Shown one piece after another: positions 55,118 to 64,000 of a stretch of 64,000 bases of DNA (positions are counted from its first letter, which is position 1; the number at the start of each line of letters is the position of its first letter). This DNA is from JAGDZR01 sp049115695 (GTDB taxonomy: Bacteria > Bacteroidota > Bacteroidia > Cytophagales > Cyclobacteriaceae): contig JAGDZR010000001.1 of NCBI GenBank assembly GCA_049115695.1, forward strand, positions 368,376-432,375, read 5' to 3'. The notes under the pieces are model-generated. The model did no database searches. It worked only from the letters and a program-made list of their open reading frames with translations, and was not told the DNA's origin. Both the position numbers and the translations under genes were made by a program.

Positions 55118-58100
55118 TTATACTCGCAATAATCCTTTTCGTTTTTGTTTTCTTCTTTCTGCAAATGTCAGCAGCTTTTTGAATGTATCGTCAAGTAGCA
55201 AGAGATATAAGAGGATGGCAAAACTCCATATTACACCAATATTGAAGTAAACCGTGTCGATTTTAATACCCGCGACAATCTTGTCAGGTGCATACAAGTG
55301 AGCATTACCCGTGTTGCTTTGAGGTAAGGTGTAAATCGGGTCTTTCTTTTGAATCAACTCACTACCCGTGTTAAATATTTTTTCCAACTCTGTTCTGTTC
55401 GTAACAATGTTAGATAGGCTCTCGTTGAAATTGTGTTTTCGAAGTTCTTGAAATCCTTCCTTCCCAATTTTCTCAATCAAAACATAATAAATGGAGTCCT
55501 TTTTAGCTGATGCTATGTTGTAATTTGCGACTACCTGCTGCTTGACGGCTGTGAGATAGTTTTTGACCCGATCAGCAGTTGCTTCATTGAAAACTTCGGG
55601 AGTTACGGAGGCAATCAGAGGAAAGGAGGGTAGGGCTTCATCAGAACTAAGTTTGACAAGCTCTGTTCTGAGTAATCCAATTTTACTAGGGAACTGCGCT
55701 GGGTCTTCAGACTGCTTCAGGCCATTTGTGATAGTTTGTAAACGTGGAATAATATAATTGGTCTGAAAGGACCGATGACTCATTTCCTGTTCTGCAACAA
55801 AGAAATGTTTTTCAAAGTCATTGTGTTTATACTGCGCAACCGCTAGAGCCTCGTAAGACCATCTAGATACCATTAGGTTGCCAACAATAGGGACGTTAAT
55901 ACGGTTGGTAATGGTGCTATGAAGATCATCAAATTTTATCATCGCACCTCCTAATAGAAGTTGTGGAACAAGTATGAATGGGATGGAAATATAGATTGTT
56001 ACAATCGAGTTTAGAGCTGCCGAAATATTCAAACCAACCAGGTTGGCGAAACAGGAAGTGGAAAATAAAATGATCCAAAATTCGAAAGCAACTCCTCGGA
56101 TATCCAACATCCAGGCCGTAATGGCGATAAATGAAAGCGTTTGGATGGCAGATAGTGTGAATAGATAGAATATTTTGGAGTTGATATAGCTGACTCTACT
56201 AAGATTAAGGAATGATTCTCTTTCCAGAATCTTCCTGTCTTTAAAGATTTCTTCAGCACTCACAGACATTCCGATAAACAACGAAACTACCACAGACATG
56301 AACAGAAATACCGGGAAGTTTTTATTCTCAGAAAAGACGTAAGCTCCATCACCAACATACTTTGAAAAATAAGCCAATATCATGGCCAGTATTGGCGCCT
56401 GAAGCAAACTGATGGCGACATACTGATGGTTCGTGATCTTAGTACTGAGATTTCGTCTGCCAAAGATTCGAAACTGGCCCAACATGCTGGGAATTAGAAA
56501 GTTGGTTGGGGGCAATTGCTCCTTGTAACGTATTCTTTTAAGTTGAGATTCGACATTGTCTTTGTACTTCATGTACCAGGCTCTTGGGGCTACTCTTCTC
56601 TTACCTGTTTCTTTTCCAAGATCATCAATTTCCTGAGCCTCAACGATTTGTAATATTTGATCGGGAATGACATTACCGCAACGCTGACACTCACTTTCTG
56701 CGGCATTGACCTGAGTACTCATTGTTTTGAAATACACAACAGCATCAATAGGATTGCCTGTATAGATAGGGAATCCACCTCGGTCTAATAGCCAAAGTTT
56801 ATCTAATAGTTTATAAATTTCTGATGAGGGCTGGTGGATAATGGCTATTACTAGCTTTCCTTTCCTTGCCAGCTCCTTGAGCAACCACATGACCTTTTCA
56901 GAATCCATCGATGAGAGACCCGAAGTAGGTTCATCTACGAATAACACCAATGGTTCTCGCATTAGCTCTAGTGCTATATTGAGGCGCTTTCTCTGTCCAC
57001 CTGAGATGGTCTTGTTCAGTGGATCTCCTACTTTCAAATCTTTTGTTTCCAGTAAGTCAAGATCTGATAATACTTTTTCAATGGTCTGACGAATGCGATC
57101 TTCAGAAAAATCACTGAAACATATTTTGGCGTTGTAGTAAAGATTTTCGAAAACAGTTAGTTCCTCAAATAAGAGATCGTCCTGAGGAACGTATCCAATT
57201 ACTCCTTCCCGTGCTGCTCGTTGGGTATTATAGCCGTTGATATGTACCCGACCTTTTGTAGGCTCAAGTTTACCATTTAGAAGATTGAGTAGGGTAGATT
57301 TACCCGTGCCACTTCCTCCCATAATTCCTACTAGTTGACCAGATTCCTGAGAAAACGAGAATTTCTGAATACCGTTTTCGGAGTTCTTGAATTTAAATTC
57401 AAGGTCTTCACCAGACAATACAATGTTGACCTTACTCTTTTCCTTAAGGAACTGTTTGGTGATTTCTGTTTCATATATAGACCTAATGTTAGGACCCTTG
57501 ATGATAGATCCTGGCTTTAGGAAATAGGACTTTCGATTGCTGATCTTATTTCCCTCCAAATAAAGATTGAGAGGACCGTCATATCTAAATACATAAGTGC
57601 CAACACTGGGCAATTGAAGGACAAAAATTCGACCAAAAAGATTTTCGATGTAGAGGTGGTGGTATTGGGTTGTCCCAGGTACTTCAACCTTGCGTTTTCG
57701 CATCATCCAGGCTACCTCTTCAGGCCATTCGGTCATTTTGTTGTCAACCACCAGACCATTGGCGTAGCTGATATTATCATTGTCCGGTTCAAAAATGAAG
57801 TGCTTAATGTCTTCTACCTCATCATTTGGTAGATTGAAGTTCATTGCTACCAATGAAGCAAATTCACGTTCTTTATCGGACACCTTTTCATCCGCTCTGA
57901 TTAACTCAAGAAGATCAATGAATGTTGTAAGTCGTTCAACTAGTTTGAGCTCTTTGTTGATTTGATTACAAATCTTCGCAATTTGGATGATGCTGGTAGA
58001 GTCAATCTTAAGTTCATGATCACCCGAAGGATTGCGATTGGCTTCTCTATAAAACCTTAAGTAATCATGAAACAGATTAAAATATTCGTTTGTAAGCTCA

Positions 58101-58225
58101 GTATTAAGTGATTTCTCGAGATATGCTTTGACAATTAACTCGCCAGTATCCTCGTCATAGTCTTCCTTTACGCTTTCGAAGATAGCGAAGAGATGGACCA
58201 ATGCATTGATAATAGATTCACTCAT
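55118..58225 (-). CDS. ABCG-type transporter with N-terminal TerB-like domain
   Basis: 1035-residue fusion. Residues about 95-145 (LLELIRADEKVSDKEREFAS) resemble a TerB-type helical domain; a beta-rich FHA-like stretch follows (about 185-265). The ATPase has Walker A GGSGTGKST (303-311), signature ISGGQRKRL and Walker B LVLFVDEPTSGLSS (428-441). A CxxC pair (CQRCGN, 513-518) follows. Six membrane helices lie between about 620 and 800 plus one near the C-terminus, with an extracytoplasmic loop of roughly 190 residues between. ATP-binding-first half-transporters of this kind form dimers; substrate unknown. It sits alone, divergent from nothing close. Confidence 0.88.
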   Translation of the reverse strand: MSESIINALVHLFAIFESVKEDYDEDTGELIVKAYLEKSLNTELTNEYFNLFHDYLRFYREANRNPSGDHELKIDSTSIIQIAKICNQINKELKLVERLTTFIDLLELIRADEKVSDKEREFASLVAMNFNLPNDEVEDIKHFIFEPDNDNISYANGLVVDNKMTEWPEEVAWMMRKRKVEVPGTTQYHHLYIENLFGRIFVLQLPSVGTYVFRYDGPLNLYLEGNKISNRKSYFLKPGSIIKGPNIRSIYETEITKQFLKEKSKVNIVLSGEDLEFKFKNSENGIQKFSFSQESGQLVGIMGGSGTGKSTLLNLLNGKLEPTKGRVHINGYNTQRAAREGVIGYVPQDDLLFEELTVFENLYYNAKICFSDFSEDRIRQTIEKVLSDLDLLETKDLKVGDPLNKTISGGQRKRLNIALELMREPLVLFVDEPTSGLSSMDSEKVMWLLKELARKGKLVIAIIHQPSSEIYKLLDKLWLLDRGGFPIYTGNPIDAVVYFKTMSTQVNAAESECQRCGNVIPDQILQIVEAQEIDDLGKETGKRRVAPRAWYMKYKDNVESQLKRIRYKEQLPPTNFLIPSMLGQFRIFGRRNLSTKITNHQYVAISLLQAPILAMILAYFSKYVGDGAYVFSENKNFPVFLFMSVVVSLFIGMSVSAEEIFKDRKILERESFLNLSRVSYINSKIFYLFTLSAIQTLSFIAITAWMLDIRGVAFEFWIILFSTSCFANLVGLNISAALNSIVTIYISIPFILVPQLLLGGAMIKFDDLHSTITNRINVPIVGNLMVSRWSYEALAVAQYKHNDFEKHFFVAEQEMSHRSFQTNYIIPRLQTITNGLKQSEDPAQFPSKIGLLRTELVKLSSDEALPSFPLIASVTPEVFNEATADRVKNYLTAVKQQVVANYNIASAKKDSIYYVLIEKIGKEGFQELRKHNFNESLSNIVTNRTELEKIFNTGSELIQKKDPIYTLPQSNTGNAHLYAPDKIVAGIKIDTVYFNIGVIWSFAILLYLLLLDDTFKKLLTFAERRKQKRKGLLRV

Positions 58226-58296
58226 AACCTCTAAAATAAGACAAGCATTTAATTCTTCAGCTAATTTTTCACTAAGAACCGTTTACGGATGCAAAC

Positions 58297-58325
58297 AAAA
58301 AAAGCTCCATGTCAGGAGCTTTTTT
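58297..58325 (-). terminator. Rho-independent terminator of the lipoprotein gene
   Basis: On the minus strand, AAAAAAGCTCC pairs with GGAGCTTTTTTT around a six-base loop, with the T-run at the 58297-58303 end. It lies 23 bases beyond the stop of the lipoprotein gene and separates it from the ABC transporter gene. Confidence 0.85.
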
Positions 58326-58347
58326 ATGAAGTATTTTAAAAAGGTTA

Positions 58348-59157
58348 TTATCCAATCACCGTTTTTCGCATATCCTTGATGCTATTGTAGATGTCTTCGA
58401 ATTGCCCTCTTGAGATGATTGTATCATCGCCAAGCTGATCATAAAACAAATCAATGAATCTAAGCTTAGGAAGTACTTTGTTTACGTTTTCATCTTCAGC
58501 ATGTGCTTCCATCAACTCCACGAGCTTCTTAACCTGTGTCTTTTGATTGGCTAAAACAGTTAACAGTTCTTCATTATAGTCACTTGAGATCACAAGCTGA
58601 GCTGTAATATGTAGTCCTTCAATAACGCTACCCGCAATGACCAAAATTGAATTTTTCTCCTGACCGTTTTTGTTCAGGTGATTATATGTGTCATGAAAAG
58701 ATTCAGTAATGATCAGGATTAATGAATCCTTATTCTCAATGTTAGACTCGATGCGATTGACCATCGATGCATTAAATGCTGTACCAATATTCAAATCCTC
58801 AATCAGCTGTCTTGACACATCAAGGAATTTAACAGTTTCTTCCTGTCTGTTATAAGTACTGGAGTAACTAAGGTCAGCACCATATACGCCAAGGTTCATA
58901 GCCTTTTGCCATTCTGCTACATAGTTGTTGACATTTGCAGGATCATTTGTAATATCAAATACATAATTGGCATTCGCCTTCAGTAACATATTAGTTACTT
59001 GATATGATGTCGGGATCGGGTAATCAAATACTTCTTCAGCAAACGATTCCAACTTGTCGTTGAACTCTGGCTCCTCAGTTTTTTTCTCTGCGCCACCGCC
59101 ACAGCTAGCTAAAAAAATGGCTGCAACCCATACATTCAAATAGAATATTCGTCTCAT
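58348..59157 (-). CDS. Hypothetical lipoprotein, mostly helical
   Basis: About 269 residues from the ATG at 59155-59157, chosen because it opens a lipoprotein signal (MRRIFYLNVWVAAIFLASCG). An in-frame start at 59226 would add 23 residues ahead of the signal. The mature part is helical and acidic (FDYPIPTSYQVTNMLLKANA, NYVAEWQKAMNLGVYGADLS, NKDSLILIITESFHDTYNHL). The YGADLSY and TESFHDTY segments recur in Bacteroidota periplasmic proteins of unknown role. No enzyme motif seen. Confidence 0.78.
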   Translation of the reverse strand: MRRIFYLNVWVAAIFLASCGGGAEKKTEEPEFNDKLESFAEEVFDYPIPTSYQVTNMLLKANANYVFDITNDPANVNNYVAEWQKAMNLGVYGADLSYSSTYNRQEETVKFLDVSRQLIEDLNIGTAFNASMVNRIESNIENKDSLILIITESFHDTYNHLNKNGQEKNSILVIAGSVIEGLHITAQLVISSDYNEELLTVLANQKTQVKKLVELMEAHAEDENVNKVLPKLRFIDLFYDQLGDDTIISRGQFEDIYNSIKDMRKTVIG

Positions 59158-59495
59158 CTGTATTGTTTGGAATTTTTGTTTCAATTCAATTAAGGCACTA
59201 AAATAAATGTATTCATTGTTTGTCATTGAATTTTATTGAAAATATTGATGGTCGGGATGAAATTGAGCTAAGAAATAGCGCATTTACTCCGTATACATTC
59301 ATGATTACCTATCAAAAGGTGAAAAATAGACTCTATCTAATATTTGACTAATCAACTTGGGTTTCTGCCTATATCTGCTGTAGATGGTCTGTGTTCAACT
59401 GCTCTGACATTCTTTTACATCAATAATTCTCCAGCTCGGTATTGATATTTGTCATATTATTGGATTATTAGAGGATGTTGGTTTTTCTTTGCAAC

Positions 59496-60119
59496 ATGAG
59501 CCAAACTGAAGCTATAGCTCTATATCAGCCGCTTTTGTATTCGATTGCCTTGAAGATGGTCGGGACCCTCGAAGACGCAGAAGACATTGTGCAGGATACT
59601 TTTGAGAAGTATTTGAGTATTGATCATAAAAAGATTGAGAATACAAAGGCTTATTTGGTGAAGTCGGTCAATAATAATTGTCTTAAGTTTTTAACATCCT
59701 TAAAGCATAGAATAGCAAGGAATACAACTTCACCTGAGGACCATGATGCTTTGGTAGACTCTTATCAGTCAAAATCCATTTTCAGTTTTGATCAGGATGC
59801 CCAGCTTGGAGAGGCCTGGCAGGTATTGCAAAGAAAACTAGCACCTATTGAAAGATCAGTTTTTGTATTGCGAGAGGTTTTTAATATTGATTATGATGAT
59901 CTGCAGCACATCTTAGACAAGAAAAAGGACCACTGCCGACAATTGTTCTGTCGAGCCAAGAGCAAGATTGAGCAGGAAACCCCAAAATTGAAATTCGACA
60001 TCTCATTTCCTCAGATTCCAGAATCGTTTATTGCAGCATGCAATTTTGGACACTTATCCGAGATTATTTCGGAGTTCAAGGACGAAATGATCGATAAGTT
60101 TCCATTGAAAAAAAAATAA
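59496..60119 (+). CDS. ECF-like RNA polymerase sigma factor
   Basis: About 207 residues from the ATG at 59496, preferred because it opens directly into region 2 (EAIALYQPLLYSIALKMVGT); a frame start at 59475 would add seven residues. Region 2 shows LEDAEDIVQDTFEKYLSID. Region 4 contains LAPIERSVFVLREVFNIDYD and a DNA-binding helix around LDKKKDHCRQLFCRAKSKIE with unusual Cys residues. A C-terminal extension of some 45 residues (FPQIPESFIAACNFGHLSEI) recalls ECF families with an SnoaL-like tail but is much shorter. The acyl-CoA desaturase follows 71 bases later, so it may be its target (inference). Confidence 0.85.
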   Translation: MSQTEAIALYQPLLYSIALKMVGTLEDAEDIVQDTFEKYLSIDHKKIENTKAYLVKSVNNNCLKFLTSLKHRIARNTTSPEDHDALVDSYQSKSIFSFDQDAQLGEAWQVLQRKLAPIERSVFVLREVFNIDYDDLQHILDKKKDHCRQLFCRAKSKIEQETPKLKFDISFPQIPESFIAACNFGHLSEIISEFKDEMIDKFPLKKK

Positions 60120-60190
60120 CCTTTTTTGTCACAAACCCGGATTGATTTGATCTTCTAAAAAAGATCAACGGTAAACCTTACTTAAATAGA

Positions 60191-60970
60191 ATGACAGTAA
60201 TCTTAATATTCTTTATTGCACAGTGGTACTTATCACTGTTTTTTCAAACCTTTTTTCTGCATCGATATGCAGCGCATGCGGCATTTACAATGAGTAAATT
60301 CAGTGAGAAGGTGTTTTTTGTTTTAACATGGATTTTTCAGGGACCTAATTATCTAAGTCCGTATGGTTATGGAGTTATGCACAGAATGCATCATGCATTT
60401 GCTGACACCCCAGAGGATCCGCACTCACCTAAGTATGATGAGTCGCTGTTCAAAATGATGTGGAAAACAAAAACGGTATATTCCTCTATAGCCAATAAGA
60501 AATTGGAAGTTGAAGAACGATTCACTAAGAATGTGCCTCAGTGGTCAATTTTCGATAATTTCGCACGTTCTTGGCCTAGCCGATTGCTTTGGGGTGCGGC
60601 GTATTTTTGGGTCTTTTGGACTTATGCGACTGAACCATGGTTATGGGTGTTTTTGCCAATCATGTGGTTGTATTCGCCGATACACGGAGCGATCATCAAC
60701 TGGTTTGCACATAAATATGGATACAGAAACTTTGAGGTAAGCGATACAAGTAGAAATTTTTTGCCTTTCGATTTCCTAATGATGGGAGAGAGTTATCACA
60801 ACAATCATCACAAACATGGTAGTCGTGCAAACTTCGGTGGGTTTAGATGGCACGAAATTGATCCTACCTATCAGGTGATCAAAGTATTAAATTTCATAGG
60901 AGTTATTAAGATAAAGAATACAAAGGAGGTCACACTTGAAGGGTCTTCTAAAAAGAAGCAAGCAGCATAA
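60191..60970 (+). CDS. Acyl-CoA desaturase (delta-9 type)
   Basis: 259-residue membrane di-iron desaturase that introduces a double bond into an acyl-CoA chain. The histidine boxes are all present: HRYAAH, HRMHH, and NWFAHKYGY with ESYHNNHHKH. It has several membrane segments and no signal peptide. It ends in a basic tail and is followed by a good terminator. Its position behind an ECF-like sigma gene, with a 71-base gap on the same strand, suggests regulation of membrane fluidity by that sigma factor or co-transcription with it (inference). Confidence 0.93.
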   Translation: MTVILIFFIAQWYLSLFFQTFFLHRYAAHAAFTMSKFSEKVFFVLTWIFQGPNYLSPYGYGVMHRMHHAFADTPEDPHSPKYDESLFKMMWKTKTVYSSIANKKLEVEERFTKNVPQWSIFDNFARSWPSRLLWGAAYFWVFWTYATEPWLWVFLPIMWLYSPIHGAIINWFAHKYGYRNFEVSDTSRNFLPFDFLMMGESYHNNHHKHGSRANFGGFRWHEIDPTYQVIKVLNFIGVIKIKNTKEVTLEGSSKKKQAA

Positions 60971-60994
60971 AAGCTTGCCATAAAGAATCTTTAT

Positions 60995-61027
60995 AAGCCG
61001 ATTCAGTTAATGAATCGGCTTTTTTTG
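60995..61027 (+). terminator. Rho-independent terminator of the desaturase gene
   Basis: AGCCGATTCA (60995-61004) pairs perfectly with TGAATCGGCT (61011-61020) over a six-base loop, then seven T residues. It lies 25 bases after the desaturase stop codon. Confidence 0.9.
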
Positions 61028-61231
61028 TGCCATTCAAATAATAGGTTAGGTTTTGCATTTCATATAGATGAAAGCCCCCTAATATTCGGAGAAATATTCG
61101 TAGTTCAAAATCCAAGATGATTTTGCTAGTTCTAATAGTCCATCTCATTTCGATCAGTTAATACAACTTCTGTTTGATCAGATGACTAGGATTTGTGGTG
61201 AGTTGGTGAAAAAACATTAAATTATTCCTTA

Positions 61232-64000
61232 GTGAGTAAGTATTGTTTTGGTATTTTCTGGATGTGTATTCTGATCATTCGCCATGACGTTCTATGTCAA
61301 CAAATGAGGTTTGATCATATATCAGTTGAGGACGGTTTGTCGCAAGCCAATGTATTGGATATTTATCAGGATCGGTTTGGTTTTATATGGATTGCGACCG
61401 AGGATGGGCTCAATCAATACAATGGTTATGAGTTCAAAACCTTTTTTAATGAGGAAGCTAATGATCAGAGTTTAGCACATAGTAATGTTACAGCAATCGC
61501 TGAAGACAGTAGTGGAAATATATGGGTATCGAGCTATGTAAGGGCCATAAGCAAATACGAAAGGGCTAGTGGTAAATTTGTTCAATATAGACATGAGCCC
61601 TCAGATCCAAACTCACTTGGCGGAAATGTTTGCCGACAAGTATTGGTGGACTCAGTGGGTAACGTCTGGATTTCAACTGACAATGGACTGAGTCTTTATC
61701 GTCCAAACACTGATGATTTTGAAAATTTTTATTTTGATCAGGAAAATTTGGATTCAGATGCATCATCCAATATCTATTGTATTGCTCAGGACAATAAGGG
61801 ATTGCTCTGGGTTGGCGTTGCAAATGGAGCTGTTTGCTTCAATCCAGCAACTAGGTCCGTGGAGAAATTCATTTCAACTGGCGTAGTGTCATCATTGTTG
61901 GTAGACAATGATGAGAATGTATGGATAGGCACTTTTCGGCAAGGATTGGCCAAATATGATCCAACCGATGATTCAATCCATTATTTCGAAATAGATCCAA
62001 CTGATCCTGAGAAAATAATTAGTCCGTTTGTGTATGACGTAGCGAAGGATCCTCAAGGAACAATATGGATTGCCAATGATGGCGCACTATTGAAATATCA
62101 ACCAGAAACAGCATCATTCAAAAGATTTCAGCACAATCCGGCTGATGAATTTAGTTTGAGTAGCAGTATCGCAACCAAAGTTTTTTTTGACAAGGATGAG
62201 AGGATGTGGGTCGGAACTCGGTTTGGGGGAGTAAATGTGTTTGATAGGGAAAAATATGTATTCAATCATTTTCAGCATTTAGTCAACAACCCTTCAAGTA
62301 TTTCAGGTGACAATATTCAAGGAATTGCAGAGGATGCGGATGGTAATGTTTGGATCGCCGTAGATGGAGATGGATTCAATAAGTTAGATCCATCTACTCA
62401 AAAATTTGAAAGGTTCAGGCACGAGTCGGGTAGTAATAATACCATCCCAAATGATAAAGTTTTGGCGATAACAGTTGATCAATTTGGAGATATCTGGCTG
62501 GGAATGTGGATTGGCGGGTTGACCAGATACAATCCCAAAGCGAATGTTTACACCAATTATTTTCATGACCCACAGGACTCAAATAGTCTGAGTGATAATA
62601 GTGTTTTTAACATTTTTGAAGATAGTGATGGAGAATTATGGATAGCCACATTTGGGAATGGCTTCAATCGGTATAGACGGGCATCTGATGATTTTGAGCA
62701 GTTCACAGCGAATCCGAATGATTCAAATTCAATTGGAGAAACCTTCATTGATGTTATAGTGGAAGATCATACGGGGTTGCTATGGTTAGGAACAGAAACA
62801 AAGGGGTTGTACAGCTTCGACAAAAAACAAAAAGTATTTACCAATTACAGACAAGGAAACAGTTCCGGAAGTTTGACTTCAGATGGCGTATATGTTATAC
62901 ATGAAGATTCGCAAAGGCGTTTATGGGTCGGAACCAATGCTGGAGGCCTGAATGAGTTTGACAGGCAAAGCAATACCTTTTTAAAGTATGATTTAGGATT
63001 GAACAGGTCCAATGAGACTATAGTCGGCATTTTAGAAGATGATCAAAATAACCTATGGCTCAGCAGTAATAATGGTATTTATAAGTTTAACAAAGAATCG
63101 GGTTCAGCAAAAAACTATGTGAAATATGGCATTCAGGCAAGGCAGTTCAATAGATGGTCTTATCTCAAAGGAAGTGATGGCATTTTTTATTTTGGAGGAT
63201 TGAATGGATTAAATTATTTCGACCCATCCAACATAATGGATGATGAAAGCCATTTTCAGGTCTATATAACGGATTTGTGGTTGTACAACAAGCCGGTTGA
63301 TATAACTGCTGATGGCATTCTCCAGCAGGACATAAGTCAAACCAGACACATTGTACTTAATTACGACCAGAATTTTATCACCTTGGGATTAACAGCTATT
63401 AACTATAGATATCCTGAGCTCACCGATTATAGGTACATTTTAGAAGGTCTACATGATGAATGGGTTTATTCGGGAAAAGAAAGACGCGCGCATTTTACAA
63501 ACCTGGATCCGGGCGAATATACATTTAAGGCAACAGCCAGGATGGGGAATGGCCTGTGGAGTAATCAAGGTGTAGAAGTGATGATTACGGTAGTTCCTCC
63601 ATTTTGGGCTGCCTGGTGGTTTCGAATGGGTGTGGTAATTATTGCCATTGGATGCCTCTATGCCTTTTATAGTTGGCGGGTAAGTTTTCATAAACGCAGG
63701 AAAAAAGTGCTGGCCAGGTTGGTTAGGCAGAAGACCGATGAGCTAAGAGATCAAAACAAGAAACTGACTCAGACCATTGATGAGTTGAAGGATACTCAAA
63801 TCAAATTGATTCAGTCAGAAAAAATGTCTTCGCTTGGACAGCTCACAGCAGGTATTGCGCATGAGATCAACAATCCTGTGCAGGTGATTCAGGGAAATTT
63901 GGATGTTCTGCGGGTGCAATTGGGTGACGATGCGGATCCGGTGAAAACCGAGCTGCGGCTGATTGACGAGCAGACACACTCTATTTTTCTGATTGTGAAC
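61232..64000 (+). CDS. Propeller-type membrane sensor histidine kinase (3' end outside the window)
   Basis: Open from the GTG at 61232 to the right edge (923 residues visible). The GTG start gives an export signal (SKYCFGIFWMCILIIRHDVL); an ATG at 61262 in the same frame is an alternative. Two-component-regulator propeller repeats (VEDGLSQANVLDIYQDRFGF, IWIATEDGLNQYNGYEF) fill about residues 25-660, then a Y_Y_Y domain and a membrane helix at about 795-815. A coiled coil leads to the H-box GIAHEINNP with His877. The ATPase domain and any receiver lie beyond the window. The HEINNP motif marks the NtrB-like class, unlike the HEFRTP of the hybrid regulator at 36.6-40.7 kb. Confidence 0.92.
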   Translation, partial: MSKYCFGIFWMCILIIRHDVLCQQMRFDHISVEDGLSQANVLDIYQDRFGFIWIATEDGLNQYNGYEFKTFFNEEANDQSLAHSNVTAIAEDSSGNIWVSSYVRAISKYERASGKFVQYRHEPSDPNSLGGNVCRQVLVDSVGNVWISTDNGLSLYRPNTDDFENFYFDQENLDSDASSNIYCIAQDNKGLLWVGVANGAVCFNPATRSVEKFISTGVVSSLLVDNDENVWIGTFRQGLAKYDPTDDSIHYFEIDPTDPEKIISPFVYDVAKDPQGTIWIANDGALLKYQPETASFKRFQHNPADEFSLSSSIATKVFFDKDERMWVGTRFGGVNVFDREKYVFNHFQHLVNNPSSISGDNIQGIAEDADGNVWIAVDGDGFNKLDPSTQKFERFRHESGSNNTIPNDKVLAITVDQFGDIWLGMWIGGLTRYNPKANVYTNYFHDPQDSNSLSDNSVFNIFEDSDGELWIATFGNGFNRYRRASDDFEQFTANPNDSNSIGETFIDVIVEDHTGLLWLGTETKGLYSFDKKQKVFTNYRQGNSSGSLTSDGVYVIHEDSQRRLWVGTNAGGLNEFDRQSNTFLKYDLGLNRSNETIVGILEDDQNNLWLSSNNGIYKFNKESGSAKNYVKYGIQARQFNRWSYLKGSDGIFYFGGLNGLNYFDPSNIMDDESHFQVYITDLWLYNKPVDITADGILQQDISQTRHIVLNYDQNFITLGLTAINYRYPELTDYRYILEGLHDEWVYSGKERRAHFTNLDPGEYTFKATARMGNGLWSNQGVEVMITVVPPFWAAWWFRMGVVIIAIGCLYAFYSWRVSFHKRRKKVLARLVRQKTDELRDQNKKLTQTIDELKDTQIKLIQSEKMSSLGQLTAGIAHEINNPVQVIQGNLDVLRVQLGDDADPVKTELRLIDEQTHSIFLIVN

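Overview
The window reads as chromosomal DNA of a marine or sediment Bacteroidota bacterium, most likely of the Cytophagales type (inference from gene content, not from a marker gene). The supporting signs are AT-rich coding, two giant secreted proteins with C-terminal type IX secretion sorting domains, sensor kinases with two-component-regulator propellers (one a full hybrid ending in an AraC-type helix-turn-helix), many lipoproteins with short lipoboxes, a penicillin-acylase-family enzyme, DUF1080/Gfo-Idh-MocA and sulfatase genes, and a GPH-type sugar transporter beside a GH94 phosphorylase. I saw no rRNA or tRNA gene, CRISPR array, insertion sequence or prophage.

Layout. 1-4.8 kb: the tail of a TPR-like protein, a PAS histidine kinase, an orphan CheC/CheX-like protein, and an overlapping selU-selD pair for tRNA 2-selenouridine. 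4.9-9.2 kb: a GH29 alpha-L-fucosidase lipoprotein, a decayed methyltransferase, an ECF sigma factor with a membrane partner facing a DUF6249 gene across a perfect inverted repeat, a decayed histidine kinase, and the receiver-only response regulator it probably once served. 9.6-23.8 kb: a penicillin-acylase-family hydrolase translationally coupled to a PF10091 glucoamylase/GH144-like lipoprotein, small secreted proteins, a beta-helix protein, a 1549-residue repeat protein with a sorting domain, then GPH transporter and GH94 phosphorylase. Together the glycan genes suggest external cleavage of a beta-glucan, import and phosphorolysis, with no SusC/SusD pair in the window.

24.7-29.5 kb (minus strand) is the most unusual block: a tightly overlapping three-gene operon encoding a STAND-like NTPase fused to a membrane helix, coiled coil and WD40-like propeller, an outer-membrane-barrel-like protein and a lipoprotein. 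It is the best candidate for an undescribed system. 29.7-40.7 kb: a secreted alpha/beta hydrolase, an 1843-residue surface protein (delta-60-type repeats, 11 Ig-like repeats, sorting domain), and convergently a 1367-residue hybrid sensor/AraC regulator.

40.8-54.9 kb holds an exonuclease, several small secreted proteins, a possible zinc peptidase, an operon of DUF1080 hydrolase, Tat-exported Gfo/Idh/MocA oxidoreductase and sulfatase, acetoacetate-CoA ligase, an ArsC/Spx-like protein, two metallo-beta-lactamase-fold hydrolases, a SMUG2-like uracil-DNA glycosylase and an RluE-like pseudouridine synthase. 55.1-64 kb holds a TerB-ABCG fusion transporter, a lipoprotein, an ECF-like sigma factor followed by an acyl-CoA desaturase, and a propeller sensor kinase that runs off the right edge.
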